From the NCBI GenBank assembly GCA_963768165.1, contig CAVYHJ010000027.1:113303-177302 (forward strand): a DNA stretch of 64,000 bases. The letters run 5' to 3'. The position numbers and the translations under genes are program-made. The notes under the pieces are model-generated. The model had not been told where the DNA came from, did not search any database, and saw nothing but the letters and a program-made list of their open reading frames with translations. The DNA comes from CAVYHJ01 sp963768165 [NCBI: uncultured bacterium] (lineage in GTDB: Bacteria > UBP4 > UBA4092). Positions 41,841-52,171 of this stretch are shown piece after piece. How positions within the stretch are numbered: position 1 is the stretch's first letter; the number at the start of each line of letters is the position of its first letter.

Positions 41841-43049
41841 TTATTCGATGGGAAACCGAATGATAAATTTTGTTCCCTCACCCACCTGGCTCTGTACTTT
41901 GATTTCTCCTTGATGCAGTTCAACAAGCCGTTTCGTAATGCTTAAACCCAATCCCACCCCTTTTCGCAAAGCAGGATCATTTACCAAGGAAATCTGCCGG
42001 AAGGGTTCGAAAATTGTCCCAAGATAGTCGGGATGAATCCCAATTCCGGTATCTTCCACTCTAATCTCTATATATTTATCATTTTTTGATATGGCATGGA
42101 TTTCTACATGTCCCTTTTCTGTAAACTTTAACGCATTATCCACCAAATTCAGCAATATCTGCCGTATTCTGTTGGCATCTGCAGTCAATACCGGGAGCGT
42201 ATCGGAAATCTTTGATCTCAATTCAACATTTTTTCCATGAAGTAAAGGACGCACCGTTTCTTTAACATCATTGATGAGAGAAACCAACAGTACCCGGTCT
42301 TTTTGCAAGACCAGTTTTCCATGCAGAATTCCTGTCCAATCCATGACATCATCAATTAATTTCAAAAGAGAGGTACCGCTTCTCTGGATGGCTTCAATTT
42401 GCATTAGATGTTCCGGTTTGAACGAATCCCGCCCTTCGTCCAACAAGACATCCGCGAAACCGATAATGGAATCCAAATAGGAACGGCTTTCATTCGAGAA
42501 ATTGGATAAAAATTCATTCTGGTTCTCGTTCATTTCTTCCAGCCGGAAATACTGGCGTTCTAATTCCTGGGTAGCCAAATTGAGTTCATCAATTAATTTT
42601 TTTCTTTCCGTGGTATCCCTGATAATAATCTGGACAACTTTTTTCTTTCCATCCATAACAATCGCCGCGTCCACGGTACAATATCGGCGGTCATCGGGAC
42701 GACGTTGAATTGGAAGATCCGTCATCCGGGTAACGTTCACTTGCAATACTCTCCGGCAGACATCTTTAATGACATCCGGATTCATTTTCTGTTTTAATTT
42801 TTCTATAGGAAAAGGATGTTTAGGATGGGAGGAATAATCCAGGATATCGTAAAACCGGCTATTGCCCTCTACGATAATCCATTTATGTGGGTCTACAATA
42901 AGAATCCCGGCGGAGGCACGATTAAACAAGTCACGATATTTCTCCGCGTCGCTGACGGAAGTGGCCATGTTAGGTTTGGGTGATTTTTTGGGTTTCGCAG
43001 TGTCTTTCTTAACACGTTTGATGATCTTTTTTCCTGTCATCATTTTCAC
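41841..43049 (-). CDS. PAS-histidine-kinase-like protein lacking the phospho-acceptor His
   Basis: The 402-residue protein has a basic N-terminus (1-30), a PAS domain (about 35-145), a coiled coil, a HisKA-like region (175-245) and a HATPase domain (280-400) with NLVDNALKF, VEDTGIGI, FEPF and GVGLGL boxes. In the H-box the pattern FLSNFSNESRSYLDSIIGFA has Asn186 where His is expected. It has no membrane helix. It may be a pseudokinase, a phosphatase, or an ATP sensor. The receiver protein is encoded 31 bases downstream. The start is GTG at 43049 or ATG a few codons later. Confidence 0.88.
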   Translation of the reverse strand: MKMMTGKKIIKRVKKDTAKPKKSPKPNMATSVSDAEKYRDLFNRASAGILIVDPHKWIIVEGNSRFYDILDYSSHPKHPFPIEKLKQKMNPDVIKDVCRRVLQVNVTRMTDLPIQRRPDDRRYCTVDAAIVMDGKKKVVQIIIRDTTERKKLIDELNLATQELERQYFRLEEMNENQNEFLSNFSNESRSYLDSIIGFADVLLDEGRDSFKPEHLMQIEAIQRSGTSLLKLIDDVMDWTGILHGKLVLQKDRVLLVSLINDVKETVRPLLHGKNVELRSKISDTLPVLTADANRIRQILLNLVDNALKFTEKGHVEIHAISKNDKYIEIRVEDTGIGIHPDYLGTIFEPFRQISLVNDPALRKGVGLGLSITKRLVELHQGEIKVQSQVGEGTKFIIRFPIE

Positions 43050-43161
43050 CCGGGATTCTTCCCATACACCAGTATTACTTAAAATTTGTATTCAAAACCT
43101 GTCTGACCTCTCCCATGTTTATACACCGAACGCTGTTTATTGTCAAGAAAAAATGAGTCAG

Positions 43162-44835
43162 TTACATCCGTTCGGGCGCGGAGACACCCATAATCCGTAA
43201 ACCGTTTCGGACCACAATTTGAATCACTTTCATCAATACCAACCTGGCTTGCGTGAGTTTCTCATCCTCTGAAATCACGCGATGTTGGTTGTAATATTGA
43301 TGAAGTTTGGTAGACAAATCCATTAAATAACGTACCACCCTTTGGGGTTCCAATGACTCGGCAGATTCCACCATGATATTGGGATATTCTGCCAGGATTT
43401 TGATAATTTCCCCTTCTTCCGGCAATTGTAATTTCGATAAATCTACATCTTTTGCCAGTGGAATCAAAATATTCTTTTGTGCCGCCTGCTGAAAAATACT
43501 GCATACCCGCGCGTGGGCGTATTGCACATAAAACACCGGATTATCATTGGTTTGATGTTTCGCTACTTCCAAATCAAAATCTAAATGGCTGTCCGATCCC
43601 CGCATCAAAAAGAAAAATCGCGCGGCATCCACGCCCACTTCATTGATTAAATCTTCCATCGTTTCAATTTGTCCCGCCCGCTTGGACATTTTAATTCGCA
43701 CGCCGTCACGCAATAAGTTGACTTGTTGAACAATCAGAATTTCAAGATCGTCCGGTTTATGTCCCAAGGCTTGCATGGCGGCTTTCAAACGTAAAATATA
43801 TCCATGATGATCCGGTCCCCATAAATCAATGAGTTTCTCAAACCCGCGCTCAAATTTATTCTGATGATAGGCAATATCTTTCAAGAAGTACGTAAAATTA
43901 CCATCCGATTTTACCAATACCCGGTCTTTATCATCGCCGAAGGTTGTTGTCCGTAACCAGACTGCATTTTCGGATTCAAAAACATGTTCGCCTTGTTTTA
44001 ACAATTCCAGTATTCTTTTGGGCTTGTTTTCCTTTTGCAATTCGGTTTCTCGAAACCATTTATCAAACCGGACGTCAAATTGTTCTAAATCTGTTTTTTG
44101 CTTGTCGAGCATGGCATCCAACCCGATTACAGAAAATTCGGAGAACGGGATTTCCTCCGGGTCTTTATAATTTGAAAATGTTTTATTATCGTAAATCTGT
44201 TGTGCCAATTCGATGACATATTCACCGTGATACCCATTTTCAGGGATTGCTGCCGGCTTTCCCAATAATTCCAAGTATCGTGTTTTTAAAGATTCTCCAA
44301 ATAACTGCGCCTGCATTCCGCCATCATTGACATAATATTCCCGATACACTTGATACCCGGTCTGTTTCAGCACATTCGCCAACGCATCCCCCACGGATGC
44401 CGCACGGGCGCTTACCACATTTAATGGTCCGGTTGGGTTTGCTGAGACAAATTCAATCAAAACTTTTTGTCCCTTGCCGATATTGGATTTTCCGAAATCC
44501 TCATTTATCGTTTCAATTTCCTTGACAATAGTAACCAACAAACTTCCTTTGACAAAAAAGTTTAAATAACCCGCTCCTGCCGTTTCGATTCGGTCTATGT
44601 CGGGCGCTAGTTGAAAATCAAATCTGTCTTTGATGAGCTGACCTATTTCCGCCGGTTTGGTTCTTAATTCTTTGGCAAGAACAAACGGTAAATTGGTTGC
44701 AAAATCCCCATGATCCCGATTTCTGGGAATATCCACATTAAACGAAATCGTCTTACCCCCATCAATCCTATTTTCCTTTTTTAGGGATTCGATGATTTTA
44801 GTTAAGGCTGCATCGATTTGTTGTTTGACATCCAT
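43162..44835 (-). CDS. argS: Arginyl-tRNA synthetase
   Basis: The 557-residue class I synthetase charges tRNA-Arg. It has the N-terminal Add-1 domain, the HIGH region SANPTGPLNVVSARAASVGD, the REYYVNDGGMQAQLFGES segment, the KMSKS loop as IKMSKRAGQIETMEDL and the anticodon-binding DALR domain at the end. The HIGH motif reads NVVS instead of HVGH, a variant I associate with some deep-branching groups such as spirochaetes. All else looks normal. It is a single gene. Confidence 0.95.
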   Translation of the reverse strand: MDVKQQIDAALTKIIESLKKENRIDGGKTISFNVDIPRNRDHGDFATNLPFVLAKELRTKPAEIGQLIKDRFDFQLAPDIDRIETAGAGYLNFFVKGSLLVTIVKEIETINEDFGKSNIGKGQKVLIEFVSANPTGPLNVVSARAASVGDALANVLKQTGYQVYREYYVNDGGMQAQLFGESLKTRYLELLGKPAAIPENGYHGEYVIELAQQIYDNKTFSNYKDPEEIPFSEFSVIGLDAMLDKQKTDLEQFDVRFDKWFRETELQKENKPKRILELLKQGEHVFESENAVWLRTTTFGDDKDRVLVKSDGNFTYFLKDIAYHQNKFERGFEKLIDLWGPDHHGYILRLKAAMQALGHKPDDLEILIVQQVNLLRDGVRIKMSKRAGQIETMEDLINEVGVDAARFFFLMRGSDSHLDFDLEVAKHQTNDNPVFYVQYAHARVCSIFQQAAQKNILIPLAKDVDLSKLQLPEEGEIIKILAEYPNIMVESAESLEPQRVVRYLMDLSTKLHQYYNQHRVISEDEKLTQARLVLMKVIQIVVRNGLRIMGVSAPERM

Positions 44836-44936
44836 AATTATAAAGATAGATATTATATCAGATTGGATTTTTTCTAAAGGGATTATACTACAAGGCTATA
44901 TAAAAATTCTTTTAAATACGGGAATGATAAATTATT

Positions 44937-47900
44937 TTATTGTATGAGTTCCGCTTCAATATTTTGTGTTGGTTTAAATGTGGGAATAGATTGATTTGCA
45001 TAGTTTGGGTCGTAATACAATTGAATATCATTAATATAGATTGTGGCGGGGAATTGAGAGGTGTTTTTAACAATCAGTTGTATACGGTCTGTATTATTCA
45101 AGGGAGCGGTTAAGGGTACATAGACTGTATTCCAAGAATCACCGGCAAACGCTCCGATATTGGCATAACCGCCAATATCCCATATTCCCGTGGTCTCATT
45201 ATTGAAACTAAACAATATTCCAATAATTTGAATCTCTGTTGGGTCGGAAAGGGAAGAATATACTTTAAAAGACATTATACTGCTGTGATTCGCTGGAACA
45301 TTAAAAGTATCTAATGACGTTATTTTGGCTCCTTGATACGAGGTGTCAAATCCTAACGTTAGAACTCCGGTCTGTTCCGCCAATGCCGTTATCCAACCGA
45401 TAGCGGCAATTCCATTGGAATTCAAAGAACCCGGTGGGATTTCAAACGCCCATTGTGTTGTGTCACTAGCCACGGAAAAATCTCCATAAGGAACATTGAC
45501 ATTCACGGAACTCGTCACTGCCGAAGGTGGTTGATTCAATAATTCAATGGAATCAATATAGAGATTCCCTAAACAATTATTATTCTTTACGATTAATTGA
45601 ATCTGACCGGAACTAGTGCGACAGTATAACGGCACATCTATCGTAGACCATAAATATTCAAATGGTTCTCCACAATAACCGACCCCAATTTCCTCAATTT
45701 GCAAAGAAGTATTATCGGCATAAGTTAATATGCTGGGAATCAAATTCATATACCCGTTCAGCGATTGTAGGTAATACGTAATCCGAACGGTATACCAGGG
45801 ATTCGATAAATCCGGTGTAAACCGCATTTTACTAGTCATCTTGATTTCTTGGTCAGAATCATAGAATTGAAACATCAACAAACCTGATTCTCCCTGGAGA
45901 GAGGATACCCAATTAATATACGCTTGATAAGGAATGTCTAGCGGAGTTTCAAATCCCCAATAACCCGTGTCACTGGCTACATCAAAATCCCCTTCCACGT
46001 TATCCCATGCCGTGAGAAGGCTAAAGTTGGCAGTCACGGTTATGGGTGCGTCCATGATCACAGATTGAGAATTTGTAGTGCCGCTCAAATCCCCGCTCCA
46101 ATCTACAAACTTGTAACCAAAATTAGTATTGACTTGACAGTTAACGATACTCTCGGGATTGTACCATCCGCTTCCCGGCGTCACGCTCCCTCCGGCAGAC
46201 GGACTGGCTTGTTCTGTCAAATAATATTGGGTATCCAGACTCACAGTATAGGTCGTATCTGAAATTGGAAAGATTGTGTGAATTATGGCACCGCCGTCAC
46301 TCCACGAGTCATATACATTTTGTATCCCAGTACCGGCAGACTGAGTGGAATTTACACCTATCGTAAAATAATATCCCGTTATTGTCATAAACGTAAACGG
46401 TGTCAAGTAACTGGTATTATTGAGTGTTACGTATCTACCTGTAGGATTACTAGCCAGTGTTATGGAGATAGTCATGCCTCCATAAAAGTTTTGGTTCGGC
46501 TCATTGGTGCTCAACCCCGCATAAGTATAATAAACAGGCGTAAACGCTGTGCTAATCATTGACGCCCGAACCGTATAATTCCCATAAGTCAAATTATCAA
46601 ATTCATAATACCCGGTAGAGTCAGTAGATGAGGTTTGAGTCGTATCACCAGATAGGGAGACAGTTACATTAGTAAGAGGCTGGGGTATAGTATAGATTTT
46701 CAATCCATAATCCGAAGTATATATGTAATTTCCATCAGTCATCGCTTCAAATGGAAATCCACCACTAAAACTTGTAACCTCTATAGGCAATTGAGGATTT
46801 TTAATGTCAATAATCATTACTTCTTTATTAAAATCAGTAAGATAGGCATAATCTCCGTCCAAAGTTACACTAAGGCAACCTGCAAATGTATCAAATTCTC
46901 CCACTTCTTGAGGTGCAGTCGGATTACTAATATCTATAATGAATAACCCCAGATTTGCATTGGCAAGATAGGCATAATTTCCCCTAACTTTAACATCGTA
47001 TGAAAAACCTATAGTATTAAACTGTCCAACAATTGTAGGATTGGAATAAGAAGTAATATCAATGATTGACAAACCACTACGATAGTTTGCGACATAGGCA
47101 TAATTTCCTTCTACATCCACTTTGATGCAACTTGAAAGAGGACATGAACCTATCACTTGGAGATTGGAAGGAGTACTAATATCCAGAATTTCAAAACGAC
47201 CTGATTCTCCTAAGAATGCGTAATTCCCCACGATAGAAGCATCCTTCACTTCATATAAATACGTACCGGTATTATATGTCCCCACTAAATTAGGATCGGA
47301 GGGAGTACTAATATCGTAGATGTAGAAAAAATTTTGATCTGGTACATAAAGATAATTGCCATTAACACTTAACCAATAACAAAGAGAGTATGAATTTGGC
47401 AATACAAAGGAATTAACCTGTACAGGATTCGAGGGAGTAGATATATCAAACACCGCCAACCCACCATCATAATAATCTGGACCATAAGTCTTCATGTACA
47501 CATAATTTCCCTGTTTGGCAATTCCATAACTCACATAGCCATTATCATAATATGAACCAATTAAGGAATAAGGTCCAGCGGTTTGAAATCCGTAACAAAA
47601 CCCGCTAATAGTATAAGGAGGGGTAGTCACTAGGCTATAATTGAAATTCGCTGTAATAGATTTCGGTCCATCCATAAGGATGGTGGTAAGAGTGGAATTT
47701 CCTCCCAAATCTCCACTCCAATGATCAAAAGGAATGAGATTGGTGGATGCCTCCGCGTAAACCGTAACAAAGGAATATGCAGTCCAATATTGATTTGGTG
47801 AGCCAACATAACCATATCCAGTATTCGCATAAATATTTCCCACCCCACTCGGATTGACATATGTTGTTAAATAATATTGAGTATCAAAACTGACCGTCAA

Positions 47901-49376
47901 AGTTGTATCGCAAATAATCTGTAGAGCATGACCTTGTGGACCGCCGTCACTCCAGGAATCAAATACTAATTGTTGTCTGGAATCCACATTTTGAGGATTG
48001 GGTGTCCCAATATTGATGATAGATCCGGTCACAGTGCTATAACTATACGGCGTCTGGAATGTCCCATTGTCAGTATTCACCAACAACCCGGTTGGATTGC
48101 TTAAAAAGGTTATGATATTCGCTGGCTGCCCGATAAAATTTTGTAGATTTTCATCGGATGATAATCCTGAATAAGTATAACTCGTTGGTGAAAAAATATA
48201 ATGGTCATTGGAAGCAACAACTGTATAATTTCCAAAACTTAGATTTTGAAATTGATAGTAACCGGTAGAGTCAATGCCTGTTACAAGGTTGGAATCTCCG
48301 GACAATGTTACTTGGGTTGCAACAGCAGGGCTGGGAAGTTTTCCAATAACGAGTAGTCCCTGATCATCATCGGCGATATACGCATAGGCTCCACTTATGG
48401 TAACATCCCACGCTCTCTCAGGTGTCACATAATAACTAAATTCATAGGGAATGAATGGATCACTTATATCAATGATTTGAAATCCGGAATAATAATCCGC
48501 CACATAGGCATAATTCCCGTCTAAAGTTACGCCTACCGCCTCATCGGGAGTCGCCCATTGGCTTACTTCAACAGGACTCGCAGGATTGGTAATATCTATG
48601 ATGAACAATCCATAATATCCATCGGCAACATAGGCATAATTTCCACTTACCACCATACGGGAAGCAAATCCGGGCAAACTGGTTTGACTTATTTCAATAG
48701 GATTGGACGGGTTGCTAATATCAATAATTTGGAATCCCGCTTCACCTGCCGCTACATAGGCATAGTTACCGTTTATAAACACATCATATACCGGAACCGT
48801 ACTGTTGGAAAAACCTACGAGTGTTGGTGAAAATGGATTACTAATATTAATAATCCATAATCCGGATGTAGTATCCGAAAATTCTGCAATATAAGCATAA
48901 TTCCCCTGTACTTGAATGCCTTGTGCATAGCCGGAGATGCTGAAACTCCCGACTTCTGTCGGATTGGAATAATTGCTGATATCAAGAATCTGTAATCCGG
49001 ATTCCCCATTCGCGATATACGCATAATTCCCAATCACCTGTAAATCCCTGGCGGAACCGGTGGAATCAAAAGAGCCGACTTCCACGGGAACTGCCGGATT
49101 GGTGATATCAATAATTTGCAAGCCGGAATAATAATCCGCCACATACGCATAATTTCCATTCACTACAACTTGATATGCATATCCCGGTGTAGCACAATAG
49201 CCGATTGCATTATAAGCGCTCCAACAATATCCGCTGACTTGATACGTAGAAGAAATAGAGGTTGAATTCCCTATTGAACCTAAAGAATTCTTGCAATGAA
49301 AAATCAAAAGTAAAAGAAGAATTCCGGTACTTGGGAATATTCTAAATTTTACATTTTTGTTATGTCTTAAACACAT
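44937..49376 (-). CDS. Giant secreted LVIVD beta-propeller protein with CnaB-like and InlB-like modules
   Basis: The 1479-residue protein has a signal peptide (about 1-33) and a duplicated plan. First come seven LVIVD blades (about 60-350; GNYAYVADYYSGLQIIDI), a CnaB-like sandwich (STGYYQFQNLSFGNYTV) and InlB-B-like repeats (FDHWSGDLGG). Then follow eight more blades, another CnaB-like and InlB-B-like set, and finally two jelly-roll-like modules (FDVASDTGYWGFETP; FSVASDTTQWAFEIP). AAGGAA precedes the ATG. Adhesion or carbohydrate binding outside the cell is likely. Blade sequences differ, so this is old duplication. Confidence 0.85.
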   Translation of the reverse strand: MCLRHNKNVKFRIFPSTGILLLLLIFHCKNSLGSIGNSTSISSTYQVSGYCWSAYNAIGYCATPGYAYQVVVNGNYAYVADYYSGLQIIDITNPAVPVEVGSFDSTGSARDLQVIGNYAYIANGESGLQILDISNYSNPTEVGSFSISGYAQGIQVQGNYAYIAEFSDTTSGLWIINISNPFSPTLVGFSNSTVPVYDVFINGNYAYVAAGEAGFQIIDISNPSNPIEISQTSLPGFASRMVVSGNYAYVADGYYGLFIIDITNPASPVEVSQWATPDEAVGVTLDGNYAYVADYYSGFQIIDISDPFIPYEFSYYVTPERAWDVTISGAYAYIADDDQGLLVIGKLPSPAVATQVTLSGDSNLVTGIDSTGYYQFQNLSFGNYTVVASNDHYIFSPTSYTYSGLSSDENLQNFIGQPANIITFLSNPTGLLVNTDNGTFQTPYSYSTVTGSIINIGTPNPQNVDSRQQLVFDSWSDGGPQGHALQIICDTTLTVSFDTQYYLTTYVNPSGVGNIYANTGYGYVGSPNQYWTAYSFVTVYAEASTNLIPFDHWSGDLGGNSTLTTILMDGPKSITANFNYSLVTTPPYTISGFCYGFQTAGPYSLIGSYYDNGYVSYGIAKQGNYVYMKTYGPDYYDGGLAVFDISTPSNPVQVNSFVLPNSYSLCYWLSVNGNYLYVPDQNFFYIYDISTPSDPNLVGTYNTGTYLYEVKDASIVGNYAFLGESGRFEILDISTPSNLQVIGSCPLSSCIKVDVEGNYAYVANYRSGLSIIDITSYSNPTIVGQFNTIGFSYDVKVRGNYAYLANANLGLFIIDISNPTAPQEVGEFDTFAGCLSVTLDGDYAYLTDFNKEVMIIDIKNPQLPIEVTSFSGGFPFEAMTDGNYIYTSDYGLKIYTIPQPLTNVTVSLSGDTTQTSSTDSTGYYEFDNLTYGNYTVRASMISTAFTPVYYTYAGLSTNEPNQNFYGGMTISITLASNPTGRYVTLNNTSYLTPFTFMTITGYYFTIGVNSTQSAGTGIQNVYDSWSDGGAIIHTIFPISDTTYTVSLDTQYYLTEQASPSAGGSVTPGSGWYNPESIVNCQVNTNFGYKFVDWSGDLSGTTNSQSVIMDAPITVTANFSLLTAWDNVEGDFDVASDTGYWGFETPLDIPYQAYINWVSSLQGESGLLMFQFYDSDQEIKMTSKMRFTPDLSNPWYTVRITYYLQSLNGYMNLIPSILTYADNTSLQIEEIGVGYCGEPFEYLWSTIDVPLYCRTSSGQIQLIVKNNNCLGNLYIDSIELLNQPPSAVTSSVNVNVPYGDFSVASDTTQWAFEIPPGSLNSNGIAAIGWITALAEQTGVLTLGFDTSYQGAKITSLDTFNVPANHSSIMSFKVYSSLSDPTEIQIIGILFSFNNETTGIWDIGGYANIGAFAGDSWNTVYVPLTAPLNNTDRIQLIVKNTSQFPATIYINDIQLYYDPNYANQSIPTFKPTQNIEAELIQ

Positions 49377-49388
49377 TTTTTAATTTCC

Positions 49389-52049
49389 TTATTTCTTTAA
49401 AATGTTTGTTGGGTCTGTTCCATACTGCATCCAATTAGAGATTCCGACATAGAAACTGCCTAAAAAGTTCTGATCTGACGGATTGGTCGTTAAGTCTAAA
49501 AAACTATAACTACTAGGAGAAAATGAATAACTATTCTCTACGGCGGTTACAAAATAATTCCCTTCCAACAATCCGTCAAACGCATAATACCCGGTGGTAT
49601 CGCTATAATAAACATTATTGGTATCCCCGGATAAGTTGATTTGCACCCCAGTCATAAAATTATTTTTATTCACTACATAAAAATTCGGGCTCATTGTGGT
49701 GCCTGTATAACTTCCTACTACATAAGCATAATTCCCGTTGATTACAATACCAAATGTATCAGGGTCAGGAAGACTAAGAGTATAAATTATGCTGGGGCTT
49801 AACGGGTTCTGAATGTCAATCTCTGAAAAGCCATTTGTATCACTCACAACATAAGCAATATTGCCTTCCAAGATAATGTCTTGTACATATCCAATATTAT
49901 TAATCTGATTTACAAAATAAGGACTAAATGGATTGCTAATATCTACAATTATAAAGCCATTTTCATCCGCAATATATGCATAATTGCCCCTTATTTCGAA
50001 ATTGTATGAATAGTAAGGATATCCGGTAGAGCCAATTCCAAAAGGACTCGATGGATTGGAAATATCAATAATATCGAAATCTGTATTTCTTCCCACGAGA
50101 TAGGCATAATTCCCATTGACTTGAACCATTACTGCATTTCCAGATACCTGAAAGGAGCCTACCTCAAAAAGTGTCGTCGGATTGCTAATATCAATTATTT
50201 TTAATCCTGAATCATAATCTGCTATATAGGCGTAATTCCCTTGAAGTGATACACTAGAAGCATTTCCGATACTAGTATCAGAACCGATTTCATAAGTTGC
50301 TGAGGGATTGCTAATGTCCAAGATTCTTAATCCGGAATTTCCATCCGCAATATAGGCATAATTCCCATTAATTGTAATTCCTTCAATATATCCGGGTGTG
50401 GTATAGGCACTGAAAATATAGGGAGCGTAAGGATTGCTGATATCTATAAAATTCAAAATATTACCACACCCTACTAACGCATAATTCCCATCTAAGGTGA
50501 TAATATATAAATTTGCGGGTATGCTTAATGAACCAACGACAGCGGTGGAAATATAACAATATCCGCTGATCTGATAGGTTGTGAAAATACTAATAAAATC
50601 TTGATTGAGTTGGTCTACGGTAAGCCCGGAATAAGTATACTGATTCGGTGTAAAGAAATAATCCGTTTTACTAGGCGTTACCGCATAATTCCCATTTATC
50701 AAATTAGAAAATTCATAATATCCAGTTGTATCCGTCATTGCATTTATATTAGTATCACCTGATAAAGTGATAGAGACATTGCTTATTGCTGTTGAGGTTG
50801 TAGCATAACAATATCCGCTGATTGTGTAGATGGGTTGTCCATAAAAATCTTGTTCAGTCTGATCTGCGGTTATCTGGGTATAGCTTTTACTAATTGGAGC
50901 AAAGGTATAATTTGCTTTACTGGGAGTTATAGAATAATTTCCGCCAGTTAAATTTGTAAATTCATAATAGCCTGTGGAATCTACAGGCACAGTTAAAGTC
51001 GTGGCTCCAGATAGATTCATGGTGACACCAGTCAATGGAACATTTATATTTAACACTTGTAATTGACCAGGATAACTAAGAAAAGCATTTCGGTCATTTA
51101 TTGCTAAACTATATAATTCACTAGGACCAAAATAAAAAGCAACTTTTTGAGGTGCTGTAGGATTACTAATATCCATGATAATTAAAAAAGCCTCATAATT
51201 TGAATTGTCTGTGCCAGTTATATAAGCATAATTTTCATTGATTCTAATATATTCAACAAAATATATTGGATCGTTATCTACTTCTATTGGGTTGGTCGGA
51301 TTACTTATATCAAGGATTCTTAATCCTGAATTTCCATAAGCTATATATACATAATTACCCTTTATAGAAAAATCATATACACCATTTGAATTCAAGGTAT
51401 AATGACCCACTTCTACTGGATTGGACACATTACTTATATCAATAATACGTAATCCTGCATATTGGGCACCCACATACGCATAATTTCCATTGAGAACTAC
51501 TTTAGTAGCGACACCAGGTGTAGCATAAGATCCAACTTCAACGGGATTAGTAGGGTCACTGATATCAACTATCTCTAAACCCGATGTATCTACTGCGACA
51601 TAAGCATAATTATCCTGTAACGCAACACCATAAACCCCATCATGTGCATTATATGCTCCGATTATAGTGAGATTTGAAAAGTTACTTATATCAAATATTT
51701 GTAACCCTGAACTACCGCCAGCAACATACGCATAATTCCCGTTCACGGCAATACCTGCTGCAAGACTTGGAAGATTATAACTTGTTACTTCAGATATGTT
51801 GGTGGGATCATGGATATCAATAATTTCAAAATAACCCCAACTGTCTGCATCAAAAAGGTATCCATTTTGAATCTCCAATGACGGATTTCCTGTACAATAG
51901 CATTGACTGACAACTGTAGGGAACGAATAACAATATCCGCTAATATTGTAAGTAGTTTGGGCGTGAGAAATATTGCAGAGAATAATAATAAGAAAAAGAG
52001 AATTTGCAAGTAGAATGTGGAAACTTTTTTTTGGAACCTTACCCCTCAT
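49389..52049 (-). CDS. Secreted LVIVD beta-propeller protein with CnaB-like modules
   Basis: The 886-residue protein is a paralogue of its neighbour. After a signal peptide (NSLFLIIILCNISHAQ) come seven LVIVD blades, two CnaB-like modules (each with DTTGYYEFSNLINGNYAV-type sequence), seven more blades and a third CnaB-like module. It lacks InlB-like and jelly-roll modules. The end reads ISNWMQYGTDPTNILKK, which recalls the W-M-x-Y motif of the HAF protein. GGAGG lies eight bases before the ATG. The 1479-residue gene follows after 12 bases, so the two are cotranscribed. Confidence 0.85.
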   Translation of the reverse strand: MRGKVPKKSFHILLANSLFLIIILCNISHAQTTYNISGYCYSFPTVVSQCYCTGNPSLEIQNGYLFDADSWGYFEIIDIHDPTNISEVTSYNLPSLAAGIAVNGNYAYVAGGSSGLQIFDISNFSNLTIIGAYNAHDGVYGVALQDNYAYVAVDTSGLEIVDISDPTNPVEVGSYATPGVATKVVLNGNYAYVGAQYAGLRIIDISNVSNPVEVGHYTLNSNGVYDFSIKGNYVYIAYGNSGLRILDISNPTNPIEVDNDPIYFVEYIRINENYAYITGTDNSNYEAFLIIMDISNPTAPQKVAFYFGPSELYSLAINDRNAFLSYPGQLQVLNINVPLTGVTMNLSGATTLTVPVDSTGYYEFTNLTGGNYSITPSKANYTFAPISKSYTQITADQTEQDFYGQPIYTISGYCYATTSTAISNVSITLSGDTNINAMTDTTGYYEFSNLINGNYAVTPSKTDYFFTPNQYTYSGLTVDQLNQDFISIFTTYQISGYCYISTAVVGSLSIPANLYIITLDGNYALVGCGNILNFIDISNPYAPYIFSAYTTPGYIEGITINGNYAYIADGNSGLRILDISNPSATYEIGSDTSIGNASSVSLQGNYAYIADYDSGLKIIDISNPTTLFEVGSFQVSGNAVMVQVNGNYAYLVGRNTDFDIIDISNPSSPFGIGSTGYPYYSYNFEIRGNYAYIADENGFIIVDISNPFSPYFVNQINNIGYVQDIILEGNIAYVVSDTNGFSEIDIQNPLSPSIIYTLSLPDPDTFGIVINGNYAYVVGSYTGTTMSPNFYVVNKNNFMTGVQINLSGDTNNVYYSDTTGYYAFDGLLEGNYFVTAVENSYSFSPSSYSFLDLTTNPSDQNFLGSFYVGISNWMQYGTDPTNILKK

Positions 52050-52171
52050 AACTAACGCCTCCGTTTATAATTCCATAACTTTGCTAATAATGAAATTACA
52101 ACTATTTAATCAGGGTGAAAACAGTATAGGTCAGTACAATGGCTTTGTCAAGAAAAAGTGGTCAGGAAAAA

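Noticed and set aside
43944-44216. A 90-codon plus-strand frame within argS
   Set aside because: It is antisense to a well-supported essential gene and has no recognisable motif.
46278-46562. A plus-strand frame inside the 1479-residue propeller gene
   Set aside because: It is an antisense by-product of the repetitive coding sequence, without a ribosome site.
44937-52049. Tandem DNA repeat array
   Set aside because: The periodicity is at protein level (LVIVD blades); the DNA copies are too diverged to call satellite repeats.
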